A stretch of DNA of 33,842 nucleotides, taken from contig JAISBH010000245.1 of assembly GCA_031266295.1 (NCBI GenBank), positions 1 through 33,842 on the forward strand, read 5' to 3'. Positions 8,473 through 15,575 of the stretch are shown here, in pieces. Below the pieces are notes generated by a model. It was not told the origin of the DNA, did not search any database, and saw nothing but the letters and a program-made list of their open reading frames with translations. The translations under genes and the position numbers were made by a program. The stretch is from Oscillospiraceae bacterium. Its GTDB lineage: Bacteria; Bacillota; Clostridia; Christensenellales; Aristaeellaceae. Within the stretch, counting starts at the first letter, position 1. The number at the start of each line of letters is the position of its first letter.

Positions 8473-9633
8473 TTATATCTCGCCGACATCCACCCATGCG
8501 CACCGCTGGCTGGACAGTTCAACCGCGTCCATAATCTGCGCGACCGCCACGCCATCCGCGAAGTTAGGCGCGCACGGCCGCCCTTGAGACGCACACTGCA
8601 CAAATTCGTACAGTTCATGAACGAACGTCTCCGGGAATCCAATCACGTGACCGGCCGGCCACCACTTGTCCCAGTAAGGATGAACGCCCTCGGAGACCTG
8701 TATCATCCGCCAGCCCTGTTCGCCTGGCTCATCCTCGGCGCTAAAGTACCACAGCTCATTCATCCGCTCAAACTCAAACTTCAGCGAGCCCTTCTCACCG
8801 TTCACCTCTATGCGCATGTCGTTCTTATGCCCTTGTGCGAACCGCGTCGCCTCGAACAGCCCCATCGCGCCGTTTTCGAAACGGGCGATGAACGAGCTGG
8901 CGTCGTCAACGTCCACTTTGGCACGAGGCGCGTCGGCGCTCGCCTTGCCCGACAGGCCGGCCATGCGCTCGACGACGGGACGTTCCTTAACGAACGTAGT
9001 CAGCGATCCGACAACTTCGGCTATGTCGCCGACAAGGTAACGCGCCGCGTCGATCACGTGCGCGCATAAATCGCCCAGCGCGCCGCTGCCGCAGACCGTC
9101 TTATCCAGCCTCCACACCTTCGGAAAGTCTGGATCAATGATCCAGTCTTGCAGGAAACTGCCACGGCAGTGAAATATCTTGCCGATCTTTCCGTCGTCAA
9201 TCAGCTTCTTGGCAAGCGCCAGCGCGGGCGCAAAGCGGTAATTGAATCCAATCTGGTTCGCTACCCCGGCCTTCTCGGCGGCCTCCTGCATCAACCGCGC
9301 GTCCGCAGTAGTCAGTGCGAGCGGCTTTTCGCAGAATACGTGCTTACCCGCCTGAGCCGCCGCGATTGCGATGTCGCGATGCACGTTTGACGGTGCGGTG
9401 ATGTCGATCGCGTCGACATCGTCGCGCGTGACCAGCTTCTTCCAATCGGTTTCGATCTCCTTGAACCCTAGCGTCTCTGACGCCTGTTTGACCCACACCG
9501 CATCGCGTCCGCACAGTACGGCGCGCTCTACTGGTACATCCGTTTCAAAGAACATTGGCAGCCGCGCCAGTGCGTTCGAGTGTGCCTTACCCATGAATTT
9601 ATACCCAATCAACCCAAAACGCATCGGTTTCAT
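8473..9633 (-). CDS. Gfo/Idh/MocA family NAD(P)-dependent oxidoreductase
   Basis: A 386-residue cytoplasmic sugar or inositol dehydrogenase. An N-terminal Rossmann fold (GLIGYKFMGKAHS, residues about 6-18) is followed by the family motif CEKPLALT, whose lysine is catalytic in relatives, then an alpha/beta substrate domain. The tract GFNYRFAPAL with FHCRGSFLQDW is typical. The start is taken at the ATG at 9633 because GGAGGGG lies just upstream; the frame is open for nine more codons. It is transcribed separately from importer 1 but in the same direction and directly upstream, so oxidation or epimerisation of the imported sugar is plausible (inference). The exact substrate is unknown. Confidence 0.9.
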   Translation of the reverse strand: MKPMRFGLIGYKFMGKAHSNALARLPMFFETDVPVERAVLCGRDAVWVKQASETLGFKEIETDWKKLVTRDDVDAIDITAPSNVHRDIAIAAAQAGKHVFCEKPLALTTADARLMQEAAEKAGVANQIGFNYRFAPALALAKKLIDDGKIGKIFHCRGSFLQDWIIDPDFPKVWRLDKTVCGSGALGDLCAHVIDAARYLVGDIAEVVGSLTTFVKERPVVERMAGLSGKASADAPRAKVDVDDASSFIARFENGAMGLFEATRFAQGHKNDMRIEVNGEKGSLKFEFERMNELWYFSAEDEPGEQGWRMIQVSEGVHPYWDKWWPAGHVIGFPETFVHELYEFVQCASQGRPCAPNFADGVAVAQIMDAVELSSQRCAWVDVGEI

Positions 9634-9666
9634 GCCGACCCCTCCATTCATCAAACCCAACGGCTA

Positions 9667-9695
9667 TATATAAGATTCGTTTCACATTATTGTAA
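9667..9695 (-). promoter_or_regulatory. Promoter of the Gfo/Idh/MocA gene
   Basis: Minus-strand TTACAA (9690-9695), 17-base spacer, TATATA (9667-9672), about 34 bases before the chosen start codon. Confidence 0.65.
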
Positions 9696-9786
9696 CACCA
9701 GTCAGCGGGAATGGAAAGCCCCGGCGGCGAATTACCTGATTGAATTGGAGTATTGAACAGGGATTATGAAATGAAGGAGACATTGC

Positions 9787-10815
9787 ATGGCAAACGAGCT
9801 AATCCATTTGGAAAACGATTACAGCGAATGCGCGCATCCGGCGATACTGGAACGGATCGCGAGGGAGAACACAACGTCCCGATCAGGCTACGGCGTAGAC
9901 GACGCGTGCGATTCGGCCGCAGCCAAGATACGCGGGTTGATCGGACGCGATGACGCAGATGTGCACTTCCTAATAGGCGGAACGAGTGTGAATTTGATCG
10001 CGCTGGCAGCGTTCCTGCGCCCGCATGAGGCAATCATATGCGCCGAGCAGGCGCATATCAACGTCCACGAGACCGGCGCGGTCGAGGCCAGCGGACACAA
10101 ACTGCTGACCGCCTCGACGACGGATGGGAAACTGACTCCGGAGCTGGTCGAGCTGCTCTATTCCAAGCAGACGGATGAACACATGGTGAAACCGCGGCTG
10201 GCTTACATCTCCAACGCGACGGAACTGGGAACCGTTTACACCGCCGATGAACTGCGCAAGCTGCGTGGATGCTGCGACGCGCTAAATCTGCTGCTCTACA
10301 TGGACGGCGCGCGGCTTGGCTCCGCGCTGGCTGCATCGGATCTCGAGTGGACGCATTTGCCGCGATATCTGGATGCGTTCTATATAGGCGGGACGAAGAA
10401 TGGCGCGCTGTTCGGCGAGGCGATGGTTATCATCAACGATGCGCTGAAGCCTGACTTCCGCTACCTGATCAAGCAGCGCGGCGGTATGCTGGCCAAAGGT
10501 TTCCTACTGGGGCATCAGTTTGACGTATTGTTCGAGGACGACCTGTTCCTCAGCCTGGCCCGGCACGCTAACAGGATCGCCGACGGGCTGCGCGCGGCGC
10601 TGGTGGCGAAGGGCGTTCGTTTTCTCGTTGAAACGCAGACAAATATGTTGTTCCCGATATTGCCGAACGAGTGGGTCGCCAAGTTACGTAAGCGGTTCGC
10701 GTTCCACGACGCAGAGAGGATATCAAATACCGAAACGGCGGTGCGACTGGTGGCAAGCTGGGCTTCGCCGGAGAGTATCGTTGATGAATTCGCTGCTTGT
10801 GTAAACCAACTATAA
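9787..10815 (+). CDS. Threonine aldolase / beta-eliminating lyase family PLP enzyme
   Basis: A 342-residue fold-type I pyridoxal-phosphate enzyme resembling low-specificity L-threonine aldolases, which split threonine or allo-threonine to glycine and acetaldehyde. Visible features are a glycine/threonine PLP-phosphate loop (FLIGGTSVN, 61-69), a cofactor-binding aspartate in YMDGARLGSAL (D173) and the Schiff-base lysine in GGTKNGALFGEA (K204). ARLGSAL and GGTKNG are close to the family consensus. The ribosome site AAGGAG lies 8 bases before the ATG. It is followed by bioY but separated by a promoter. Related enzymes act on other beta-hydroxy amino acids, so the substrate is not certain. Confidence 0.87.
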   Translation: MANELIHLENDYSECAHPAILERIARENTTSRSGYGVDDACDSAAAKIRGLIGRDDADVHFLIGGTSVNLIALAAFLRPHEAIICAEQAHINVHETGAVEASGHKLLTASTTDGKLTPELVELLYSKQTDEHMVKPRLAYISNATELGTVYTADELRKLRGCCDALNLLLYMDGARLGSALAASDLEWTHLPRYLDAFYIGGTKNGALFGEAMVIINDALKPDFRYLIKQRGGMLAKGFLLGHQFDVLFEDDLFLSLARHANRIADGLRAALVAKGVRFLVETQTNMLFPILPNEWVAKLRKRFAFHDAERISNTETAVRLVASWASPESIVDEFAACVNQL

Positions 10816-10830
10816 TTACACGGTTGACTT
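10799..10830 (+). promoter_or_regulatory. BirA-like biotin operator overlapping the bioY promoter
   Basis: Left half GTGTAAACC (10799-10807) and right half GGTTGACTT (10822-10830), 14 bases apart. The Bacillota BirA consensus is TTGTAAACC-N14/15-GGTTTACAA. The left half matches 8 of 9 and the right half 6 of 9. The right half contains the -35 box of the promoter before bioY, a position suited to repression by biotin-loaded BirA. It straddles the stop codon of the preceding gene. Confidence 0.6.
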
Positions 10831-10852
10831 AGCGCAGACAAAGGCATACAAT
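10824..10852 (+). promoter_or_regulatory. Promoter of bioY
   Basis: TTGACT (10824-10829), 17-base spacer, TACAAT (10847-10852). A small palindrome AACAAT-A-ATTGTT (10873-10885) follows in the leader. Confidence 0.75.
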
Positions 10853-10896
10853 CATCCCGGCAATAGACGCTGAACAATAATTGTTGAGGTGATTGC

Positions 10897-11493
10897 ATGG
10901 TCAAGACAACCAGCCGCAAGCCGGCGAACATAGCCAAGCCGTTCGCCGTGATTCGAATAACGCGCGTCGCGTTGGCTGCGGCGATGGTCGTTATAGCGAC
11001 GTTCATACGATTCCCGCTGGGGTTTGCGCCGGTGATGTTCACGGCGCAGGTATACATGGTGTTGACCGTTGGGCTGCTGTTAGGCGCGATGGACGGCATG
11101 TTCGCGCTGACTGTGTACCTGCTGATCGGACTGATGGGGATGCCTGTATTCTCACGTGGCGGCGGATTCAGCACGCTTGCCACGCCGGAGGGTGGATACC
11201 TGCTGGGCTTCGTCGCGGCGGCGGGCATATCTGGTTTGATCAGCGAAATGACGCTGACGAAGGAGCCGTATTGGGAATTCATCGCGGCGTTCACGGGTGC
11301 GGCGGCCTGCTATGCGATCGCGCTGCCGTTCATCGCCATTCAGCAGGCGGCGCTGGGCAATCCAGTTGCGGTGGGGAGGCTGTTTGCGGTGTACTTCCTC
11401 GCGTTCCTGCCGTTAGACGCGGTGAAGGCCGCGTTGGCCGCTCTGACGGCAAGGGGACTGCGCCACGCTGCACCGTCTCTTTTCGCTCGCTGA
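10897..11493 (+). CDS. bioY: Biotin transporter substrate-binding subunit BioY
   Basis: A 198-residue membrane protein, the biotin-capturing S component of an ECF-type vitamin importer. BioY hallmarks are present: FPLGFAPVMFTAQVYMVL (about 40-57), a GMPVFSRGGG..LATPEGGYLLGF segment (about 86-108) and the late LPLDAVKAALAAL. About six hydrophobic helices are visible after a basic N-terminus. The ribosome site is TGAGGTGAT before the ATG. The energising EcfA/EcfT subunits are not in the window, so it probably shares a group II ECF module or works alone as some BioY proteins do. The BirA-like site upstream supports biotin control. Confidence 0.95.
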   Translation: MVKTTSRKPANIAKPFAVIRITRVALAAAMVVIATFIRFPLGFAPVMFTAQVYMVLTVGLLLGAMDGMFALTVYLLIGLMGMPVFSRGGGFSTLATPEGGYLLGFVAAAGISGLISEMTLTKEPYWEFIAAFTGAAACYAIALPFIAIQQAALGNPVAVGRLFAVYFLAFLPLDAVKAALAALTARGLRHAAPSLFAR

Positions 11494-11503
11494 CACAAAT
11501 CAT

Positions 11504-11532
11504 GAAGGAATCCTTCCCCGCGCCGCGAATTA
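11504..11532 (+). promoter_or_regulatory. Possible sigma-H-type promoter before hpf
   Basis: GAAGGAATC (11504-11512), 11-base spacer, CGCGAATTA (11524-11532). This fits the sigma-H pattern RnAGGAwWW-N11/12-RnnGAATww except for the last base of the -35 element and the first base of the -10 element. I found no convincing sigma-A promoter here. The same stretch holds GAAGGA-A-TCCTTC, a small hairpin that could instead belong to the end of bioY. Confidence 0.35.
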
Positions 11533-11573
11533 TAACAATATAACTCCAGATAACATAACGAGGGGGTTTTGCC

Positions 11574-12113
11574 ATGCGCATCATATTCAGCGCGAAGAAT
11601 TACGACGCGTCGCAGAGACTGCGCGCAAGGATCGAGCGCAAGATCGACAAGCTGTCCCGGTATTTCCTTCAGGATGTCGAGGCGCGGGTGCGCCTGTCCG
11701 CTGAACACGTTGGCCATAAGGGTTGCGAGATAACGATACCATTCGATGGCGGCGTGCTGCGAGCGGAGGATTACACGGACGATATGTACCAGTCGGTGGA
11801 CGTCGCGCTGGCGAAGATAGAGCGCCAAATCCACCGTCACCGCACGCGCCTGGAAAAGCGGCTGCGTGTGGACGCGTTCAAGTCCGAGGAAGGCGAATTC
11901 ATAGACGAGTATCCCGCCGAAGAGCCGGAGGCGCGGTATGTATCGCGCACGAAGCAGTTCCCGATCAAGCCGATGGTCATTGAAGACGCTATCGAGCAGC
12001 TTGACATGCTGGGACACGCGTTCTTCGTGTTTGTGAACAGCGACACCAGTCAAACCTGCGTGCTGTACAAGCGCAAGGATGACAGCATCGGAATGCTTGA
12101 GCCGGAGGCGTAA
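11574..12113 (+). CDS. hpf: Ribosome hibernation promoting factor, long form
   Basis: Binds the 30S decoding region in stationary phase and, through its C-terminal domain, drives formation of inactive 100S ribosome dimers. The 179 residues show the N-terminal S30AE fold (about 1-95: FSAKNYDASQ..LRARIERKIDKLSRYF), a charged linker (about 100-120) and the dimerisation domain from residue about 122, with TKQFPIKPMVIEDAIEQ and HAFFVFVNSDT. Length is typical of the Bacillota long form. The ribosome site CGAGGGGG precedes the ATG. It is tightly followed by an MFS transporter gene. Confidence 0.95.
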   Translation: MRIIFSAKNYDASQRLRARIERKIDKLSRYFLQDVEARVRLSAEHVGHKGCEITIPFDGGVLRAEDYTDDMYQSVDVALAKIERQIHRHRTRLEKRLRVDAFKSEEGEFIDEYPAEEPEARYVSRTKQFPIKPMVIEDAIEQLDMLGHAFFVFVNSDTSQTCVLYKRKDDSIGMLEPEA

Positions 12114-12114
12114 C

Positions 12115-13338
12115 ATGCCCGGCGTCAATTATAACCGCACGCGCAAGGCGTGCTATATTAGTTTCATCGTGCAGGCAGTAGTTAACAACCTCGCGCCGAT
12201 GCTGTTCCTAACGTTTCAGCGTGAGTTCGGCGTCACGGTTGAGCGAATAGGCGCGTTGATCGCGTTGAACTTCATCACGCAGATGACTGTCGACGCGCTG
12301 GCGGTAAAGTACGCGGCGCGGATAGGCGTCCGTCCATTGGTGCTGGCCAGCGAGTTGTGCGCGGCGCTTGGGCTGATAGGTTTAGCGATATTCCCCAGGA
12401 TACTGCCCAGGCCGTTTGCGGGACTGTGCATGGCGACGATATTGGGCGCGATAGGCGGCGGACTGATTGAGGTGCTGGTCAGTCCCATCCTTGAGAGTCT
12501 GCCCAGCGGCGACAAAGCTGCGTCTATGAGTTTCCTGCATTCATTCTACTGTTGGGGGCAGGCTGGAGTAGCGCTGATGAGCGCCGCGTTCTTTTTCATG
12601 TGCCCGCCCAGCGCATGGCCGGTGCTGGCGATTATCGGGGCGTGCGTTCCAGCGGTGACGTTCGTATTGTTCCTGCGCGCGCCGTTCGCGGCGCTGCCTG
12701 GAGACGCGCAGCCTATATCGATTAAGCGGCTTGTTAGGAACAGGCTGTTCCCGCTGCTGTTTGTAATGATGGCGGCGTCGGGCGCGTCTGAGATAGCGAT
12801 GGCGCAGTGGGCTTCTTATTTTGCCGAAACGGGGTTGGGCGTGACCAAGTCGCTGGGGGATTTGTTGGGGCCGTGCGCGTTCGCGATAGCGATGGGTGTA
12901 ACGCGCGCATGGTACGGAGTGAAAGGCTCAAGTGTAAATTTGGTGAAGGCGCTGTCGGTCAGCGCAGCCGCGTGTGTGGGATGCTATCTATTGGCGGCGC
13001 TGTCGGGGAATCCGTTCATGTCGCTGGTTGGGTGCGCGTGCTGCGGATTTACGGTCGGGTTGATGTGGCCGGGAATGCTGAGCTTGTCGGCGAGAAGGAT
13101 GCCCGAGGGTGGAACCGCGCTGTTCGCGGCTTTAGCGCTAGGCGGGGATACGGGATGTACGCTGGGACCGCTGCTGGTCAGCGCAGTGGCGGGCGCGGTC
13201 GATCGTGGCGTGTTGACCGGAATAGGTCAATCCGGGCTGAAAACCGGTCTATTCTCAGCTATTCTATTTCCGATAATCCTAATAGCAGGTACACAATTGT
13301 TAAGAGTCAATGAAAGCAAACCCTCGCCAAAACAATAG
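12115..13338 (+). CDS. MFS transporter
   Basis: A 407-residue polytopic membrane protein of the major facilitator superfamily with about 12 hydrophobic helices. Its opening (YISFIVQAVVNNLAPMLFLTFQREFGVTVERIG split between two helices) and the FLHSFYCWGQAGVAL segment resemble MFS members of the sugar/fucose-permease-like branch. The ATG at 12115 lies one base after the hpf stop with GGAGGC as ribosome site, so the two genes are co-transcribed. The frame is open 12 codons further upstream inside hpf. Substrate unknown. Confidence 0.87.
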   Translation: MPGVNYNRTRKACYISFIVQAVVNNLAPMLFLTFQREFGVTVERIGALIALNFITQMTVDALAVKYAARIGVRPLVLASELCAALGLIGLAIFPRILPRPFAGLCMATILGAIGGGLIEVLVSPILESLPSGDKAASMSFLHSFYCWGQAGVALMSAAFFFMCPPSAWPVLAIIGACVPAVTFVLFLRAPFAALPGDAQPISIKRLVRNRLFPLLFVMMAASGASEIAMAQWASYFAETGLGVTKSLGDLLGPCAFAIAMGVTRAWYGVKGSSVNLVKALSVSAAACVGCYLLAALSGNPFMSLVGCACCGFTVGLMWPGMLSLSARRMPEGGTALFAALALGGDTGCTLGPLLVSAVAGAVDRGVLTGIGQSGLKTGLFSAILFPIILIAGTQLLRVNESKPSPKQ

Positions 13339-13386
13339 CGCAAGTTCGCCGGAAGTGCACGTCATGCCGTTAAAGTTTTCCATGGA

Positions 13387-13507
13387 TTCACGATGAACTT
13401 TCGCCGCTCACCGACGAGGGAAGGCCCCTTTACGGTCTGCTGACTGGATGAGCGCCTCGGCGCCCACCGCTAAGCAAGTCGACGTGAGCGGCGAAAAGAC
13501 GCGTGAA
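13387..13507. other. Structured intergenic element A, 5' of the tRNA cluster
   Basis: TTTCGCCGCTCAC (13399-13411) is a perfect 13-base inverted repeat of 13484-13496. The stem can continue with 13412-13415 against 13478-13481 after a 2-base bulge. It is enclosed by a second stem, TTCACG (13387-13392) against CGTGAA (13502-13507). A GCGC-CTCG-GCGC hairpin sits inside (13452-13463). Such nesting suggests a folded RNA of about 120 bases or a small inverted-repeat element. The strand is undecided and no known RNA family is recognised. Confidence 0.45.
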
Positions 13508-13546
13508 GATACGTGGATTTTATGCATCAAGCAGCGTATTTCATGC

Positions 13547-13575
13547 TTGACAAACGGGCGCGCATCAGTTAAGCT
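13547..13575 (+). promoter_or_regulatory. Promoter of the tRNA cluster
   Basis: Consensus TTGACA (13547-13552), 17-base spacer and TAAGCT (13570-13575), a weak -10 box. It lies about 60 bases before the first tRNA. Confidence 0.6.
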
Positions 13576-13635
13576 ATACGAGTCGCGAATGGATTGGACA
13601 ACGCCTCCCAACGGAGTCTGGATTGTCCAGGGCGG

Positions 13636-13711
13636 GGGAGCATAGCTCAGTTGGGAGAGCATCTGCCTTACAAGCAGAGGGTCACAGGTTCGAGCCCTGT
13701 TGTTCCCACCA
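13636..13711 (+). tRNA. tRNA-Val (anticodon TAC)
   Basis: Full cloverleaf: acceptor GGGAGCA pairing with TGTTCCC (one G-U), D arm AGCTCAGTTGGGAGAGC, anticodon loop CTTACAA, T loop TTCGAGC, encoded CCA. Confidence 0.97.
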
Positions 13712-13768
13712 TGCACCCGATGCTTGGTATGATGTTTGTTAAGTAGCCGTCGCGAGTTTTATGGCCAC

Positions 13769-13845
13769 GGCCCAGTAGCTCAGTTGGTTAGAGCGCCAGC
13801 CTGTCACGCTGGAGGTCGAGGGTTCGAGCCCCTTCTGGGTCGCCA
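13769..13845 (+). tRNA. tRNA-Asp (anticodon GTC)
   Basis: Acceptor GGCCCAG pairs with CTGGGTC. Anticodon stem CCAGC/GCTGG with loop CTGTCAC, discriminator G, encoded CCA. Confidence 0.97.
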
Positions 13846-13850
13846 CACTC

Positions 13851-13926
13851 GCCTTGGTAGCTCAGTCGGTAGAGCAGTAGACTGAAAATCTACGTGTCGG
13901 TGGTTCAATTCCGCCCCAAGGCACCA
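13851..13926 (+). tRNA. tRNA-Phe (anticodon GAA)
   Basis: Acceptor GCCTTGG pairs with CCAAGGC. Anticodon stem GTAGA/TCTAC with loop CTGAAAA, encoded CCA. Only 5 bases separate it from tRNA-Asp. Confidence 0.97.
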
Positions 13927-13932
13927 ATTGCT

Positions 13933-14007
13933 GCGGTAGTAGCTCAGTGGTAGAGTGCGACCTTGCCAAGGTCGAAGTCGCGAGTTCGAATCTCGTCTAC
14001 CGCTCCA
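13933..14007 (+). tRNA. tRNA-Gly (anticodon GCC)
   Basis: Acceptor GCGGTAG pairs with CTACCGC. Anticodon stem CGACC/GGTCG with loop TTGCCAA, discriminator T, encoded CCA. Confidence 0.97.
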
Positions 14008-14100
14008 ATATCATTAATCGTGCGGGGTTGTTGGTTTTGTATTGTTAGGCATATCTCGCGAAGTGCTGACGTACAATCGACAGTCCCGTGTGATGTATAG

Positions 14101-14172
14101 GGCGCCATAGCCAAGTGGTAAGGCGAAGGTCTGCAAAACCTTTATTCCCCAGTTCGAGTCTGGGTGGCGCCT
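14101..14172 (+). tRNA. tRNA-Cys (anticodon GCA), CCA not encoded
   Basis: Acceptor GGCGCCA pairs with TGGCGCC, anticodon loop TCTGCAAAA region with GCA, T loop TTCGAGT, discriminator T as usual for Cys. The bases after the discriminator are CAA, so CCA must be added after transcription, unlike the four tRNAs before it. A spacer of 93 bases separates it from tRNA-Gly. Confidence 0.95.
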
Positions 14173-14190
14173 CAACAGTCAAACGGTGTG

Positions 14191-14235
14191 AAAATGACGA
14201 TTTTCCCTGAAGATTCAGGAAAAGTCGTCATTTTT
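14191..14235 (+). terminator. Terminator of the tRNA cluster
   Basis: AAAATGACGATTTTCCCTGA (14191-14210) pairs with 14215-14234 almost fully across a 4-base loop. The 3' arm ends in a T-run (14231-14235). The stem is nearly symmetrical, so it may work in both directions. Confidence 0.85.
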
Positions 14236-14255
14236 GTGTTATGTTGCTTGACGCC

Positions 14256-14440
14256 TATAATTCACAACAGATTCACGGCAGATTTTCGTCGTTCGCTAAA
14301 GTGAGTTACGAGGCCTTCCTTACGATCCTCTGCCCGAGTGTGCTCGGTTTTGCACAGAGCCGCAGCTGACGACGGTCGGCGAATCGACAATGCAAACCGC
14401 TGCAAGAACCGACGCGCGCGGCAAAAACTCATCGCGAATC
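14256..14440 (+). other. Structured element B: promoter plus leader or small RNA before the glycosyltransferase operon
   Basis: A perfect TATAAT (14256-14261), with TTGTGT 16 bases upstream (14234-14239), predicts a start near 14268. From there the RNA could close with GATTCACG (14270-14277) against CGCGAATC (14433-14440), 7 of 8 pairs. Inside are stems GGCAGA (14277-14282) with TCTGCC (14329-14334), a CCGAG-TGTG-CTCGG hairpin (about 14334-14347) and GGTTTTGCA (14346-14354) with TGCAAACC (14391-14398); neighbouring stems share a base or two, so not all form at once. It is either a separate small RNA of about 170 bases or the start of a 360-base leader of the glycosyltransferase genes. No known riboswitch family was recognised. 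Confidence 0.45.
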
Positions 14441-14629
14441 TATACGAATTTTATACTTCAAACGGTATAAAAACCACAAAACAATGATTTATTGGCGTCT
14501 TTTGCTAGGCAATACAGAACCGGCATTGTTGCGGTAAGCTTCAATATGGCTTGCATTAATCACAGTCCTTAACCTACCGATTCGCTCATAGAATAAACCG
14601 GCATTTTATATTATTCCGGGAGGTAGGAT
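14441..14629 (+). other. Untranslated stretch before the glycosyltransferase operon
   Basis: No gene is seen. It holds an inverted repeat TTTATAC..GTATAAA (about 14450-14471), two copies of AACCGGCATT (14518-14527, 14596-14605) and GAATAA..TTATTC (about 14591-14616) just before the ribosome site GGGAGGT of the first glycosyltransferase. Confidence 0.45.
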
Positions 14630-15550
14630 ATGGCCCCGCTGCTCAGCGTAATAGTTACAGTCCATAATAAAGCTCCGTTCATCAAACGCTGCGCGTTAAG
14701 CGTGCTCAATCAGACGTACCACGACCTAGAATTAGTCATCGTGGATGACGGCTCGACCGACAACAGCGATAGATTGTGCGATATGATCCAAGCCGAGGAT
14801 CCCCGCGTACGCGTGATCCATCAGGATCAGTTGGGCGTGGTAACCGCGCGCCGGAATGGAACAGACTCCGCGCTTGGCGAATATATTCACCATGTAGATG
14901 GTGACGACTGGTTAGAGCCTAACATGGAGTCCGCGCTGACGTCCGCGCTGCTGGATACAGGCGCTGACGTCGCGTTGACTGGTTACATCGACGAGCGCAA
15001 CGGCAAACACTGGCCTGCCGGCACGATTCCTAGCGGCGTATACTCACGCGCGGAATTGGAGAGGAACGTGTTTCCATATATGATAGCATCGCATGGCGAG
15101 GGTACGATGGGGTTGTACTCCTCACTGTGGACCAGCGTAATGCGCAAGTCGCTGATCGCGCCGATACTGCACGGCGTCGACCCGGCGCTGAAACGCGGCG
15201 AGGACTCGCTATGTCTGTATCAGGCCGTAACGCAGGCGCGCGGTGTGGTAATACTGGATGGATCGTATTACCATTACTGCGTCAACCCTTCGAGTGTGAC
15301 TGCCCGCCCCTTGCCCGGCCATTACAGCAACCTCGAGCGGCTGATGAATGGGTACCTGTCCTCTCCATTGGCGGGGATACAGTCAGTCAAGCGGCAGCTT
15401 CCCAACAAATTCTGGTATCATGTGCTGCATGGCGATTTGCTCGCACATAGATCCGGCAAATCATACAGCGCGGAAGAGTTGGTATGCCGCGCGCGCGTCG
15501 TCTCCCAGATAGAGGCTCTGGAACGGAATCTATTTAGAATTACAGAATAA
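14630..15550 (+). CDS. GT2 family glycosyltransferase, copy 1
   Basis: A 306-residue GT-A fold glycosyltransferase that transfers a sugar from a nucleotide donor, most likely to a surface polysaccharide. The N-terminus reads LLSVIVTVHNKAPFIKRC with the donor-binding VIVDDGSTDNS (about 42-52). The metal-binding acidic motif is VDGDDW (about 90-95). The C-terminal part (about 110-300) is shared with the next two genes, including the VFPYMI and YYHYC segments. It lacks the long basic tail of copies 2 and 3. The ribosome site GGGAGG lies 6-7 bases before the ATG. No membrane helix is evident, so it should be cytoplasmic. The acceptor is unknown. Confidence 0.88.
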   Translation: MAPLLSVIVTVHNKAPFIKRCALSVLNQTYHDLELVIVDDGSTDNSDRLCDMIQAEDPRVRVIHQDQLGVVTARRNGTDSALGEYIHHVDGDDWLEPNMESALTSALLDTGADVALTGYIDERNGKHWPAGTIPSGVYSRAELERNVFPYMIASHGEGTMGLYSSLWTSVMRKSLIAPILHGVDPALKRGEDSLCLYQAVTQARGVVILDGSYYHYCVNPSSVTARPLPGHYSNLERLMNGYLSSPLAGIQSVKRQLPNKFWYHVLHGDLLAHRSGKSYSAEELVCRARVVSQIEALERNLFRITE

Positions 15551-15575
15551 TCATGACAGGAGCGTGTAGACCTAG

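Noticed and set aside
13408..13716. A 102-residue minus-strand frame with NNRARTCDPLLVRQ
   Set aside because: This is the well-known false protein produced by reading antisense through a tRNA; it covers tRNA-Val and the promoter of the cluster.
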